Source of the DNA: Vibrio sp. CDRSL-10 TSBA
GTDB lineage: Bacteria > Pseudomonadota > Gammaproteobacteria > Enterobacterales > Vibrionaceae
Reading direction: 5' to 3'
NCBI GenBank assembly: GCA_039696685.1
Contig: CP155565.1
Coordinates: 434,001-498,000, forward strand
Length of the DNA stretch: 64,000 bases
In this document: positions 38,544-47,250 of the stretch, in pieces
Layout: the number at the start of each line of letters is the position of its first letter
Position numbering within the stretch: the stretch's first letter is position 1
The notes under the pieces: model-generated
What the model was told of the DNA's origin: nothing
The model's database searches: none
What the model saw: only the letters and a program-made list of their open reading frames with translations
Translations under genes and position numbers: made by a program

Positions 38544-39530
38544 ATGACTGAAAAAGTTCCGACCAACATAATTACCGGGTTTCTCGGTGTAGGTAAAACC
38601 ACCAGCATACTTAACCTGCTTCGTACTAAACCCAGCGATGAAAAGTGGGCGGTACTGGTGAATGAATTTGGTGAAATTGGTATTGACGGTGCCATGATGT
38701 CCGAGCAAGGGGCGCTGATAAAAGAAGTGCCGGGCGGCTGCATGTGTTGCACTGCTGGTGTGCCAATGTCAGTGGGTATCAACGCACTGCTGCGTCAAAA
38801 GCCGGACCGTTTGCTGATTGAACCGACCGGGCTCGGCCACCCGAAACAAGTGATTGCCACTCTGACCTCCGAGCAGTATCTGCCATACGTGGATTTGAAA
38901 GCGACGATTGCACTGGTTGATCCACGTAATCTGCGTAACGAAAAATACACCAGTAACCAGAACTTTAATGATCAGCTTGGCTGTGCCGAGGTGATCATTG
39001 GTAATAAAGTCGATGAATGCGACGTGGATGATATCGATGCGTTTAACGATTGGGTTACCGACCAGTCTCCGTCCAAAATCTTTCATAAGTTGGTATCGCG
39101 CGGGCAACTGCCGCTGGAAGTACTGGATATTGAACGTTTGGTGCCGGAGCAAGTGGACGCGCGTGATGCCCATCATCACCATCACTCAGAGATGGAGCCC
39201 CAGTTTGAACTGGATCCAAAGCAACCTTATGTACGCCGTGAAAATCAGGGGCAGGGCTATTTCAGTTGTGGCTGGCTGTTTGGCGCTGAATTTGCGTTTG
39301 GCTTTGATGACCTGTTCTCTCTGTTCAGCGATCTTAAAGCGGAACGGATTAAGGCTGTGGTGAACACTGACCGTGGCTGCTATGCGTTCAACGTGTCTCA
39401 GGGAGTGGTTTCCGTCAATGAAATGAGCCTGGAAGGTTTTGAGTCGCGCATAGAACTGATTGACTCACAGCTGATGCCCTGGCAACAACTGGAAGATATT
39501 TTGGTTAAGTTGGCGGGAATTAATCGCTAA
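38544..39530 (+). CDS. COG0523 (CobW/YeiR-like) metal-trafficking GTPase
   Basis: A 328-residue G3E GTPase. The P-loop is GFLGVGKTTSIL, the conserved metal site is GGCMCC (CXCC, about residue 73) and the guanine motif is GNKVDE. A His-rich stretch (DAHHHHHSEME, near residue 212) precedes the C-terminal CobW_C domain. Such proteins hand zinc or another metal to client enzymes under starvation. The Zur-like site over the promoter supports a zinc-deficiency role similar to YeiR or ZigA, which is inference. It is monocistronic and followed by a perfect terminator. Confidence 0.9.
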   Translation: MTEKVPTNIITGFLGVGKTTSILNLLRTKPSDEKWAVLVNEFGEIGIDGAMMSEQGALIKEVPGGCMCCTAGVPMSVGINALLRQKPDRLLIEPTGLGHPKQVIATLTSEQYLPYVDLKATIALVDPRNLRNEKYTSNQNFNDQLGCAEVIIGNKVDECDVDDIDAFNDWVTDQSPSKIFHKLVSRGQLPLEVLDIERLVPEQVDARDAHHHHHSEMEPQFELDPKQPYVRRENQGQGYFSCGWLFGAEFAFGFDDLFSLFSDLKAERIKAVVNTDRGCYAFNVSQGVVSVNEMSLEGFESRIELIDSQLMPWQQLEDILVKLAGINR

Positions 39531-39543
39531 TGGGGTTGCTCTT

Positions 39544-39581
39544 CAGGAGTGAATGAGTGCCATCGCCAGGAGTGAATGAGT
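39544..39581. repeat. 15-bp direct repeat, period 23
   Basis: CAGGAGTGAATGAGT occurs at 39544-39558 and 39567-39581, directly after the COG0523 stop codon. Confidence 0.75.
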
Positions 39582-39633
39582 TTTTAGCTCTTGGCTGTAA
39601 ACTGAATCAGTTAGTCAATCTCATTGATACTAA

Positions 39634-39668
39634 TATGAAAAGGGCGCTTAGATAGCGCCCTTTTCATA
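39634..39668. terminator. Bidirectional terminator
   Basis: TATGAAAAGGGCGC (39634-39647) and GCGCCCTTTTCATA (39655-39668) form a perfect 14-bp stem with A/T flanks. It lies between the convergent COG0523 and YlqF-type genes. Confidence 0.88.
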
Positions 39669-39724
39669 CATAGGTCATACAGAGTCAGTCACAATACTGG
39701 ATAGAGCCATCTCTGCGTGTTGGC

Positions 39725-40669
39725 TTAACGCTTGTTACGCAGGTAACGCTTGCGACGCTCTTCTTTGCGCTTCGCTTTTTCTTCTGTTTTACGAGCTTCT
39801 TCGATTTCAACTTCAATCAGCTCTTGCGTGATCATTTCCGGTAATTCGAGTGTGATTTGGCCAATCACACCCTGGCGAAGTTCATGCAGCAGAATTTCTG
39901 ACGCCTTATGCAGATCAACGCGGCCACCGGCACGTAATGCGCCACGCTTGCGGCCAATCGCTTCCATCCACTCCACATCTGACTCAGGCGATTCATCGAT
40001 TTGGTAACGCTCTTTGAGCTTTTCCGGGTAATGAGCAGCGAGATATTCCACTGTATAGAACGCTACTTCGTCATATTCCATCGCGGTGTCTTTGACTGCG
40101 CCTGTTGCGGCAAGGCGGAAACCGCTGTGCGGGTTTTCAACTTTTGGCCACAGGATTCCCGGTGTATCAGACAGTACGACACCGTTTTGCAGGTTGATAC
40201 GCTGCTGACGGCGGGTTACCGCAGGCTGGTTACCGGTTTGCGCAATCACACGTCCGGCCAGGGTATTGATAATGGTGGACTTACCCACGTTCGGAATACC
40301 CATGATCATGGTACGAATGTTCTTGCCGATCTCTTCACGGTGCGGTGCCAGTTTACGGCACAACTCAAGAATTTTATGCACTTCCTGCACGTTAGACGTG
40401 GTGACAGCCATGGCTTTCACGCCTTGCTCTTTTTCAAGATGTTCAATCCAAAGTTGCGTCATTTCCGGGTCGGCCAGGTCGCGTTTGTTTAGTACTTTAA
40501 CGACTGGTTTATCACCACGCAGACGTGAAATCACCGGGTTCTCACTACTGAACGGAATACGTGCGTCCAGTACCTCGATGATAACGTCTACCTGAGGGAT
40601 CGCTTCTTCGATTTCCTTGCTTGCTTTATGCATGTGGCCCGGAAACCATTGGATATTGTTGTTAACCAT
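39725..40669 (-). CDS. Circularly permuted ribosome-biogenesis GTPase (YlqF/RbgA family)
   Basis: A 314-residue GTPase with the G motifs in permuted order. G4 (LNKRDLAD) comes first, then G1 (GIPNVGKSTIINTLAG), then G3 (DTPGILWP), as in RbgA. The N-terminus INWFPGHMHKA-like segment (here IQWFPGHMHKASKEIEEA) is diagnostic. The C-terminal tail is strongly basic (KRKEERRKRYLRNKR) and suits RNA binding. In Bacillus the orthologue matures the large ribosomal subunit; its role in Vibrio is not established to my knowledge. It is transcribed alone and leftward; its frame is intact. Confidence 0.92.
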   Translation of the reverse strand: MVNNNIQWFPGHMHKASKEIEEAIPQVDVIIEVLDARIPFSSENPVISRLRGDKPVVKVLNKRDLADPEMTQLWIEHLEKEQGVKAMAVTTSNVQEVHKILELCRKLAPHREEIGKNIRTMIMGIPNVGKSTIINTLAGRVIAQTGNQPAVTRRQQRINLQNGVVLSDTPGILWPKVENPHSGFRLAATGAVKDTAMEYDEVAFYTVEYLAAHYPEKLKERYQIDESPESDVEWMEAIGRKRGALRAGGRVDLHKASEILLHELRQGVIGQITLELPEMITQELIEVEIEEARKTEEKAKRKEERRKRYLRNKR

Positions 40670-41110
40670 TTGAAGATATTGCCTTTTAATTTAATGGTTT
40701 TGTCTGTGGTAAAAAGCTGGAAATAACAGACGATTGGATGAGAATCGCAGGTTTGTCTAAAAGAACAACCTGTGCTTATCCGCCGCCACAGCACGGTTTA
40801 ATCTGCCAATATTACCACTTAATTGACCCTGCTGGAATCCGCTCTCCGTTTATCGGCGAGACTGTGAGGACATTTGGCTGGTGTAGCATAGATTGACAGT
40901 GTTTAAGCATCGACTTCGCCTAGTTTTGAGATACATTGAGCAGAGTGAAATTCAAATACGCCTTTGCCCGCCGGAATCCGCTAGGGCAAAAATAAAAACG
41001 CCGCGTGAGGAAACGCGGCGTTGCAGCGGTTTTGGTTAATCACTAAATTCTTCTTATCACCTAGCTTTTCCAAATAACCCGATGGACACTGGATCAGCGG
41101 CGCGGAAAAA
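40670..41110. other. 441-bp gap: ylqF promoter side and a leftward terminator
   Basis: No gene is seen. The only clear element is the terminator at 40994-41022. The 40670-40990 part should hold the ylqF promoter; a TCCGCT-containing phrase (GGAATCCGCT) occurs twice (about 40836 and 40973) without evident meaning. Confidence 0.5.
40994..41022 (-). terminator. Terminator of the YeeE/YedE transporter gene
   Basis: AACGCCGCGT (40997-41006) and ACGCGGCGTT (41013-41022) form a perfect 10-bp stem. The A-run before it reads as a T-run on the minus strand. Confidence 0.85.
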
Positions 41111-42373
41111 TCAGCATTGCTTTAAAACGGCGGCTTGCAGACGGTTGCCCAGTACGCCACCGATCAATAGTACAATCAGGAAAACCCAGCCTGAAAGAGA
41201 GAAGTTGACGATAGGAGTAAACAACGCGCCTACGTTACAGCCATTGGCAAAACGGGTACCAAAGCCCATCAGCAGGCCACCCAGTGCAAACAACGCGTAA
41301 TGGCGAACGGAGTAGTTGGTTTTCAGTGACAGGGAAAATTTACCCAGAAACAGCACTGCAACTAAAGTACCGATCATGATCGCCAGGTTCTGCACGCTGA
41401 CGCCGTGCTCGAAAAACGGCAGGTTAAACAGCGCTTCCGGACGGTGAGTAAACGCAGCAATATCCGCAGAACTGACACCAAACGCCATCAGCAGTTTACC
41501 AAACCAGATACCGAATGGCGTCGACGCCCCCCAGCCAGATCCTGTTGAGACCATCATGACACCAAAAACCAATGCGATGACCAGAGCCGAAGTATTCATT
41601 TGCCAAACATTACCTAACCAGCGCTGGTAGTTTTCTTTGCTGAAAAGCTTCGCGTTAGTGCTTGGTTTTGGTTGTTGCGCGCTCTGTTCACGCAGCATTT
41701 CACCGTCTACACCATAGAAGGTACCGGCTTGCTCACGGCGTGCCTGATATTTACGCGCAGCCAGAACCACGATTGAAGCAAAGACAATAGTCACTACCAC
41801 AGACATAAAGTAGCCATTCAGGGGACCCCAGCTGAACAGATCTGGCAGGAATACCCCTTTACCGGCGTAGCTCGGGCTCGATATTACGGTTTGCGTAATC
41901 CATTCCTGAGTGGATTGCAGCGGGAATCCGAAGAAAACACCAGCGCCGAAAAACAGCAGAGTAATCAGTGCGCGAGGGATATCGCCGACCATCTCGACCA
42001 TAACCCCTGTGGCGCAGCAGCTTGATAAGCTCATGCCAGCGCCGAACATGACGCCGCCAACCAGCAGACCGATGTTGATTGGGTTAACCCAAAGGCGGTA
42101 GTCGCCGGCATCGGCATTAAACAGAATGCCCGCGTTGACCACAGCGGTAACCACAAACATAAACATCAGCGTTTGCAGAAGCTGGGTTGAGCCGCGGCGA
42201 TAAGCACGATTGACACTGCCCGCAAAACCCAGCGAACCTTTGGTCAGGGCGAAGCCCAGCGCCAGACCCATTAGCAGGCGCATAAACAGTGATGCGTCTT
42301 TAAGAAGAGTTGCGCCAAGAAGCAGAGCCACGAGGGCAATAGCTGCTCCCCACCATGCTTGTACTTTATTCAT
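41111..42373 (-). CDS. Full-length YeeE/YedE-family transporter
   Basis: A 420-residue inner-membrane protein with about ten helices, of the family that includes the thiosulfate importer TsuA. Two internally related halves carry cysteine motifs: GAGMSLSSCCATGVMVEMVGD in the first and GFGTRFANGCNVGALFTPI in the second. It differs from the two half-size members at 10-11 kb by having both halves in one chain. The ATG at 42373 is chosen because the helix follows directly; longer in-frame extensions are Arg-rich and have no homology signal I can see. No sulfurtransferase partner (such as TsuB) is adjacent. Import of thiosulfate or another sulfur species is a family-based inference. Confidence 0.87.
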   Translation of the reverse strand: MNKVQAWWGAAIALVALLLGATLLKDASLFMRLLMGLALGFALTKGSLGFAGSVNRAYRRGSTQLLQTLMFMFVVTAVVNAGILFNADAGDYRLWVNPINIGLLVGGVMFGAGMSLSSCCATGVMVEMVGDIPRALITLLFFGAGVFFGFPLQSTQEWITQTVISSPSYAGKGVFLPDLFSWGPLNGYFMSVVVTIVFASIVVLAARKYQARREQAGTFYGVDGEMLREQSAQQPKPSTNAKLFSKENYQRWLGNVWQMNTSALVIALVFGVMMVSTGSGWGASTPFGIWFGKLLMAFGVSSADIAAFTHRPEALFNLPFFEHGVSVQNLAIMIGTLVAVLFLGKFSLSLKTNYSVRHYALFALGGLLMGFGTRFANGCNVGALFTPIVNFSLSGWVFLIVLLIGGVLGNRLQAAVLKQC

Positions 42374-42697
42374 ATGTAAAACCTTACTTACCAACAAGTT
42401 GGAAATTGGAACAGAAAAGGCGCGTAGACTAACATGGCGTAGCTTTGTGACGCAGGTCAAAAATTAGAATGAATCGTTATAAGATAAACGATTATTAATA
42501 AGATTGTTTTTAACAATTAATCAATAAGTTGTCGGTGTCAGACGCTGCTCTCAAGCGCCGACCGGTTTTATAAGGTGCTGGTTTTATCTCCGGCTTGTCA
42601 TTGTTACTCTGCAAAAACTTCACCCATACTTCACTGATGCGTCACGTTGATTAACGACAATTCTGGCTTTACTAATCTGAGCATAAAAGGAAGAGCG
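42374..42697. other. 324-bp divergent promoter gap (YeeE/YedE and phoD)
   Basis: No gene is seen. It is AT-rich at 42470-42535, with promoters expected for both directions. I see no convincing Pho box or other known operator. Confidence 0.5.
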
Positions 42698-44467
42698 ATG
42701 AGTGATACGTTTACCCGGCGTCGTTTTCTCGAATTATCTGCCAAAGGTGTTGGAGCGGCAGTTATTTCATCCGGACTGATGGGCTGTAATCTTAATCTGA
42801 GTAACAGTGTACCGGCGACTTTTGAACACGGCGTAGCGAGCGGTGATCCGCTCAGTGATGCGGTGATACTGTGGACTCGTGTCACTCCCGTCGGGAAAGG
42901 CAACGTTCGTGTTGCATGGGAAGTGGCAACGGATGCTGACTTTACCCAGTTGATTACCAACGGCACGACCATTACCACATCGGAGCGTGATTACACCGTG
43001 AAAGTCGATGCCATCGGCCTCGAAGCTGGGACACAATATTACTACCGCTTTTGGGTCGCCAATCGCCAGTCAGAGACCGGCGTTACTAAAACTCTGCCCG
43101 AGGGGGACGTCAGCTCGGTCAAACTTGCTGTGGTTTCCTGTTCAAATTATCCCGCCGGCTACTTTAACGTGTATGAATTGGTGGCGCAGCGAGACGATCT
43201 GGATGCATTGTTGCATCTTGGGGATTACATTTATGAGCATCCCCGCGGTGGTTATGCCAGTGAAAATGCCGCAGAGCTGGGCAGGGAAGTGCTGCCGGAT
43301 ACCGAATTGCTGTTACTCAGCGACTACCGAACCCGTTATGCCCAGTACCGCACTGATGCCAGCTTACAAAAACTGCATGCCAAAGTGCCGTTTATTACCG
43401 TATGGGATGACCATGAGGTTGCCAACGATGCCTGGCGTGACGGGGCGGAAAACCATAATGATGGTGAAGGTGATTACACGGCGCGCAAACTGGCCGCAAC
43501 TCAGGCTTATTTCGAATGGCTGCCGATCCGCCCCTGGAGTGAAGGCGATCATCAGGATATTTATCGTAGTTTTAGTTTCGGCAATCTTGCCGATCTGCAT
43601 ATGCTGGATACCCGTTTGCTGGCTCGTGACCAGCAACTCAGTTACAGCGATTATATTGACGGCAGTGGTAACTTCGATCAGGCCGGTCTGACCGCCGCAC
43701 TGACGGACTCAACCCGCACTATGCTGGGAGCGACACAACTGGCCTGGTTACAGCAGCAGCTGCAGGTCTCTACCGGCACCTGGCAGATTCTGGGTCAGCA
43801 AGTACTGATGGGCAGAATGGTACTGCCTGCTGCTATTGCGACGCAGCAGATGTCGATCAGCGATTATGTGACGTTAGGCTCTTTAGCGCAGCTCGCTGCC
43901 CGGGCTGAGGCGGGGGATCCGACGCTGACCCAGCAGGAAATCGATTACCTGACCGCAAATCAAAGTTTGCTGACTGCGCAGGTTCTGGCGTTGCTGCAGT
44001 TACCCAATATTCCTTATAACCTCGATGCCTGGGACGGCTATGGCTATGAGCGTGAAGTCGTGCTGCAAACCATCAAACAACTGGGTAAAAACGCCGTCGT
44101 TCTGGCAGGCGATACCCATAATGCCTGGGCGAATAATCTGATTGATGCCGACGGGGATACGGTCGCGGTTGAGTTTGCCACCAGTTCGGTGACCTCACCC
44201 GGTATTGAGGAATATTTGTCGATTGCAGCGGATGATGTTGAAACCTATGAACAGTATATTGTTGGCCTGGTTGAGGGCTTGCAATACACCAATCTGTATC
44301 AGCGTGGCTATCTGTTACTGGAGCTGACCCCACAGCAAGCTAATGCGAGCTGGCAGTTTGTCGATACTATCTTGTCGCAGCAATTTACCCAACTGACCGG
44401 GCGCAGTCGTCAGGCCTACATGGTCAACGGACAGCCGCAAGTGGTGATGGCAGACACTTTATCCTGA
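42698..44467 (+). CDS. Alkaline phosphatase D / PhoD-type phosphodiesterase (Tat-exported)
   Basis: A 589-residue secreted metallophosphatase. The N-terminus has a twin-arginine signal (TRRRFLELSAKGVGAAVISS), then a cysteine in LMGCN that may be a lipobox. The PhoD catalytic motifs are VVSCSNYPAGYFNVYEL, LHLGDYIYEHPRGGY, VWDDHEVANDAW and, near the end, VLAGDTHNAWANNL. These bind Fe/Ca and catalyse phosphomono- or diester cleavage. The ATG at 42698 has an AGGAAGAG site. The gene is transcribed alone, ends at a strong hairpin, and is divergent from the YeeE/YedE transporter. The frame is intact. Confidence 0.92.
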   Translation: MSDTFTRRRFLELSAKGVGAAVISSGLMGCNLNLSNSVPATFEHGVASGDPLSDAVILWTRVTPVGKGNVRVAWEVATDADFTQLITNGTTITTSERDYTVKVDAIGLEAGTQYYYRFWVANRQSETGVTKTLPEGDVSSVKLAVVSCSNYPAGYFNVYELVAQRDDLDALLHLGDYIYEHPRGGYASENAAELGREVLPDTELLLLSDYRTRYAQYRTDASLQKLHAKVPFITVWDDHEVANDAWRDGAENHNDGEGDYTARKLAATQAYFEWLPIRPWSEGDHQDIYRSFSFGNLADLHMLDTRLLARDQQLSYSDYIDGSGNFDQAGLTAALTDSTRTMLGATQLAWLQQQLQVSTGTWQILGQQVLMGRMVLPAAIATQQMSISDYVTLGSLAQLAARAEAGDPTLTQQEIDYLTANQSLLTAQVLALLQLPNIPYNLDAWDGYGYEREVVLQTIKQLGKNAVVLAGDTHNAWANNLIDADGDTVAVEFATSSVTSPGIEEYLSIAADDVETYEQYIVGLVEGLQYTNLYQRGYLLLELTPQQANASWQFVDTILSQQFTQLTGRSRQAYMVNGQPQVVMADTLS

Positions 44468-44474
44468 TAGCAAA

Positions 44475-44507
44475 ACAGAGAGCAGAAGCTAGTGTTCTGC
44501 TCTCTGT
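44475..44507. terminator. Terminator between convergent phoD and SnoaL-like genes
   Basis: ACAGAGAGCAGAA (44475-44487) and TTCTGCTCTCTGT (44495-44507) form a perfect 13-bp stem with a 7-base loop. Confidence 0.85.
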
Positions 44508-44555
44508 CTGCTTTTGTTCCTGACTCGCTTACTGTTAGGTAACCTATGCGTGAGT

Positions 44556-44960
44556 TCAGGCCTGTTCGCGGTTGATCTCCGGCGTTAAAATCCACTCAGC
44601 ACTGTCATTAAGCACATCCATTTTGGTGATTTTGCCATCCCGCACTTCAAAGCGATCAGTATAGCGGTTGCCATTAAAGTGGCGGCCATCCGGCCACTGT
44701 CCGTACAGATAACCAATCGAATAGACAACGCAGTGATCCTCTTTCTGCACCGCGTCATACTGCACAATATCTTTCTTTATCCACTGATAGCGCTGTTGAT
44801 TGAAGGCGGTGATGGCCTGCGCGTTGGCCATTTCTCTGCGCCCGGTAAAAGTGATTTTGACCTGTTCATCCATAAAAGTAGCGGCAGTTTCCGGATCCGG
44901 CTTCATTGAGGCCTCTAAAAACTGGCTGACGATTTCTACTGCTTTGTCTGTTTCTGACAT
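44556..44960 (-). CDS. SnoaL/NTF2-like fold protein
   Basis: A 134-residue cytoplasmic protein of the SnoaL-like (NTF2) fold. A helical start (TDKAVEIVSQFLEASMKPDPETAATFM) is followed by alternating strands (VKITFTGRREM, CVVYSIGYLYGQWPDGRHFNGNRYTDRFEVRDGKITKMDVL). The fold is used by many small enzymes and by binding proteins, so no reaction can be assigned. It starts 165 bases from, and divergent to, the ABC-importer operon, with two copies of the GntR-type operator in the gap. It may therefore belong to the same regulon and act on the same compound. Confidence 0.8.
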   Translation of the reverse strand: MSETDKAVEIVSQFLEASMKPDPETAATFMDEQVKITFTGRREMANAQAITAFNQQRYQWIKKDIVQYDAVQKEDHCVVYSIGYLYGQWPDGRHFNGNRYTDRFEVRDGKITKMDVLNDSAEWILTPEINREQA

Positions 44961-45074
44961 TGAGTCTCTCCTTAGTTGGTTATTAATGGTGCAAACGAAT
45001 CTGATTTGGATCTTTTTTGTGCAGATTTCTTGGCAAATTCCACCAAATTCGGTACTTTTCGTCTGGCACTCAAA

Positions 45075-45105
45075 TTGCTAGCAATAATCATGCAATGGCT
45101 AGCAA
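45075..45105. promoter_or_regulatory. Two GntR-type operators before the ABC-importer operon
   Basis: The perfect palindrome TTGCTAGCAA (45075-45084) and TGGCTAGCAA (45096-45105) are 21 bp apart, two helical turns. The same palindrome precedes the GntR gene at 51797-51806. Confidence 0.7.
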
Positions 45106-45125
45106 TTAATGAAAAGAGGGATCTT

Positions 45126-46311
45126 ATGAAACGTTCAACAATCAACAAACTGGTTAAACACGGACTTTCGGTGGGTGTCACGGCAGCACTGTCCATGAGT
45201 GCCTTGGCTGCATATGCAGCTGAACCGATCAAGGTCGGATTGGTCGCGGCGCTGTCAGGCCAGTCTGCCAAATCGGGTGAGGCGATTACCCGTGGTTTGG
45301 TGATCGCGATTGATGAAATCAATCAGGCAGGCGGAGTGTTGGGCCGTCCGCTGGAACTGGTGCGGCGTGATGATGAAAGTAATCCTTCGAAAGGGTTGCT
45401 GGCAGCCCGCGAGCTGATTCAAAAAGAAGATGTGGCTGTGCTGTTTGGCGGTTTGGATACTCCGGTTTCCCTTGCCATCGTGCCCGTTGCCAACCGAATG
45501 AAAATGCCGTTTATGGGGGTTTGGGCGGCGGGTACGCCAATCACCCAGAATGGCGCTAAAGAGAATTATGTATTCCGTGTTTCGGCGGTGGATGAAGTGG
45601 TTGATGAAGCGCTGGTGCAATATGGCATTGATAACTATGCCATGAAAAAACCGGGTATGTTGCTGATTAATAACCCTTGGGGAGAGTCAAACGAGAAGGG
45701 GTTTCGCAAGGCATTGCAGGCGCGTGGTCTGGAATACAGCGGGATAGAACGTATTGAGTCTGGTGATGTTGACTTAGTGCCACAACTCACCCGGTTGAAA
45801 GAAAAAGGCACCGATACTTTGCTGATGGTGGCTAACGTGGCACCTTCAGCCCAAGTGGTGAAATCATTGGAGCGTATGGGTTGGGACGTACCTGTTGTTT
45901 CTCACTGGGGCCCGGCAGGCGGGCGCTTTGGTGAGCTAGCCGGACCGACGGCGGATCGGGTGCATTTTATTCAGACCTTTACGTTTACCGATACCCAGTC
46001 GGGGAAAGGCGGTGAAGTGTTTGGCAAATTGCAGGCGAAATTCCCGGAAATCAAAAGTGTGGCTGATGTGACACCGGCTGTTGGCATAGCCAATGCGTAC
46101 GATGCGATGCATCTCACTGCGCTGGCAATACAAAATGCCGGTTCAACTCAGGGCAGTGCCATTCGTGACGGTTACTACCGTATTGATGACTATCAGGGGT
46201 TGATCAAGGACTTTAAACGGCCGTTTCACCGAAACCCAACATGATGCGATTGGCGCCAAAGATTACGTTTTCACCCATTTCGTCAACGACCAAATCGTAC
46301 CGGTTCAGTAA
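45126..46311 (+). CDS. Branched-chain-type ABC transporter substrate-binding protein (frameshifted)
   Basis: A periplasmic LivJ-type (Peripla_BP_6) receptor of 394 residues when corrected. The signal peptide runs to about residue 31 (SALAAYA-AEP). Typical parts are IKVGLVAALSGQSAKSGEAITRGLVIAIDEIN, LELVRRDDESNPSKGLLAARELI and WGPAGGRFGELAGPTADRVHFIQTF. The frame breaks at 46224-46226; removing one T from GTTTC gives DFKRPFTETQHDAIGAKDYVF and a normal ending (QIVPVQ). It is the first gene of an operon with LivH, the LivM-LivG-LivF fusion and a hydrolase. Its ligand is therefore probably the hydrolase's substrate rather than leucine. Confidence 0.88.
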
Positions 46312-46330
46312 CTCGCACTGAACGGTGGTG

Positions 46331-46360
46331 AGTCAATACAAATATTTGGTCAGTCAATAC
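46331..46360. repeat. 9-bp direct repeat, period 21
   Basis: AGTCAATAC occurs at 46331-46339 and 46352-46360 in the short gap between the binding-protein and LivH genes. Confidence 0.6.
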
Positions 46361-46380
46361 GGATAGGAGAGCGTTACGTC

Positions 46381-47250
46381 ATGTTAACCGCTGCCATTAT
46401 TACCGGGCTGGGTCTGGGGAGCATGTATGCTCTCCTTGCCCTCGGGTTTCATATTACTTATATCGTCAGTAAAACCGTCAATTTCTCCCAGGGCAGCGCC
46501 ATGATGCTCGGCGCGGTGCTGGCTTACTCTTTTTGCATCACCTGGGGTATGCCTTACTGGGTTGCTTTCTGTGTGACTTTGCTGCTCAGTGCGTTATATG
46601 GTTTGGCCATTGAGCGCTTTCTGGTGCGCCCGTTTGCCAATAAAGGCTCTGATGCCTGGCTGATGGCGACGGTCGCCGGAGGCATTTTAATCGATAATGC
46701 GGTGTTGTTTACCTTCGGTAAAGAGCCGCGTCAGTTTACTAACGAATTTGCTACCACCAGTGTCGACTTGTTCGGCAGCGGAGTGTATGCACTACAGGTC
46801 TTGATCCCTGTGGTCGGTGTGATTATCGCGCTGTTACTGGCTGTGCTGGTGCGCCGTACCCGTTTAGGAAAAGTGCTGCTCGCTTGTGTACAGAATCCGG
46901 ATTCTGCCCGCCTGATGGGGATCAATGTCAGTCGCGTTGTGGCGGTCAGTTTTGCCATGTCGACGGTACTCGCCGCGATCGCCGGTATTCTCATCGCGCC
47001 ACTGTTTGCGGTGCATTCTGATATGGGCACGCTGTTCGGACTCAAAGCCTTCGTAGTCGCCATTCTGGGTGGTATCACCAGTGCGTCCGGTGTGTTTAGT
47101 GCCGGGCTTATTTTTGGTTTAGTGGAGGCGATAGTTACGGTTTATTTTGGCTCAGCGTTCACTCAGATCATTACCTTCTCGCTGGTGATATTCGCATTAG
47201 CGGTCAAACCCAATGGCCTGTTTGTTAAAGGACAGGAGGTGAAAGTATGA
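46381..47250 (+). CDS. Branched-chain-type ABC permease, LivH family
   Basis: A 289-residue inner-membrane permease with about eight helices. Its LivH hallmarks are GLGSMYALLALGFHITYIVSKTVNFSQGSAMMLGA at the N-terminus and the EAA-like loop GKVLLACVQNPDSARLMGINVSRVVAVSFAMS. It pairs with the LivM domain encoded next; the stop and next start overlap (ATGA at 47247-47250), implying translational coupling. An RBS (AGGAGAG) precedes the ATG at 46381. The frame is intact. Confidence 0.92.
   Translation: MLTAAIITGLGLGSMYALLALGFHITYIVSKTVNFSQGSAMMLGAVLAYSFCITWGMPYWVAFCVTLLLSALYGLAIERFLVRPFANKGSDAWLMATVAGGILIDNAVLFTFGKEPRQFTNEFATTSVDLFGSGVYALQVLIPVVGVIIALLLAVLVRRTRLGKVLLACVQNPDSARLMGINVSRVVAVSFAMSTVLAAIAGILIAPLFAVHSDMGTLFGLKAFVVAILGGITSASGVFSAGLIFGLVEAIVTVYFGSAFTQIITFSLVIFALAVKPNGLFVKGQEVKV

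Noticed and set aside
42560..42660. Pho box upstream of phoD
   Set aside because: Only a partial half-site (TTGTCATTG) is visible, without a second properly spaced copy.
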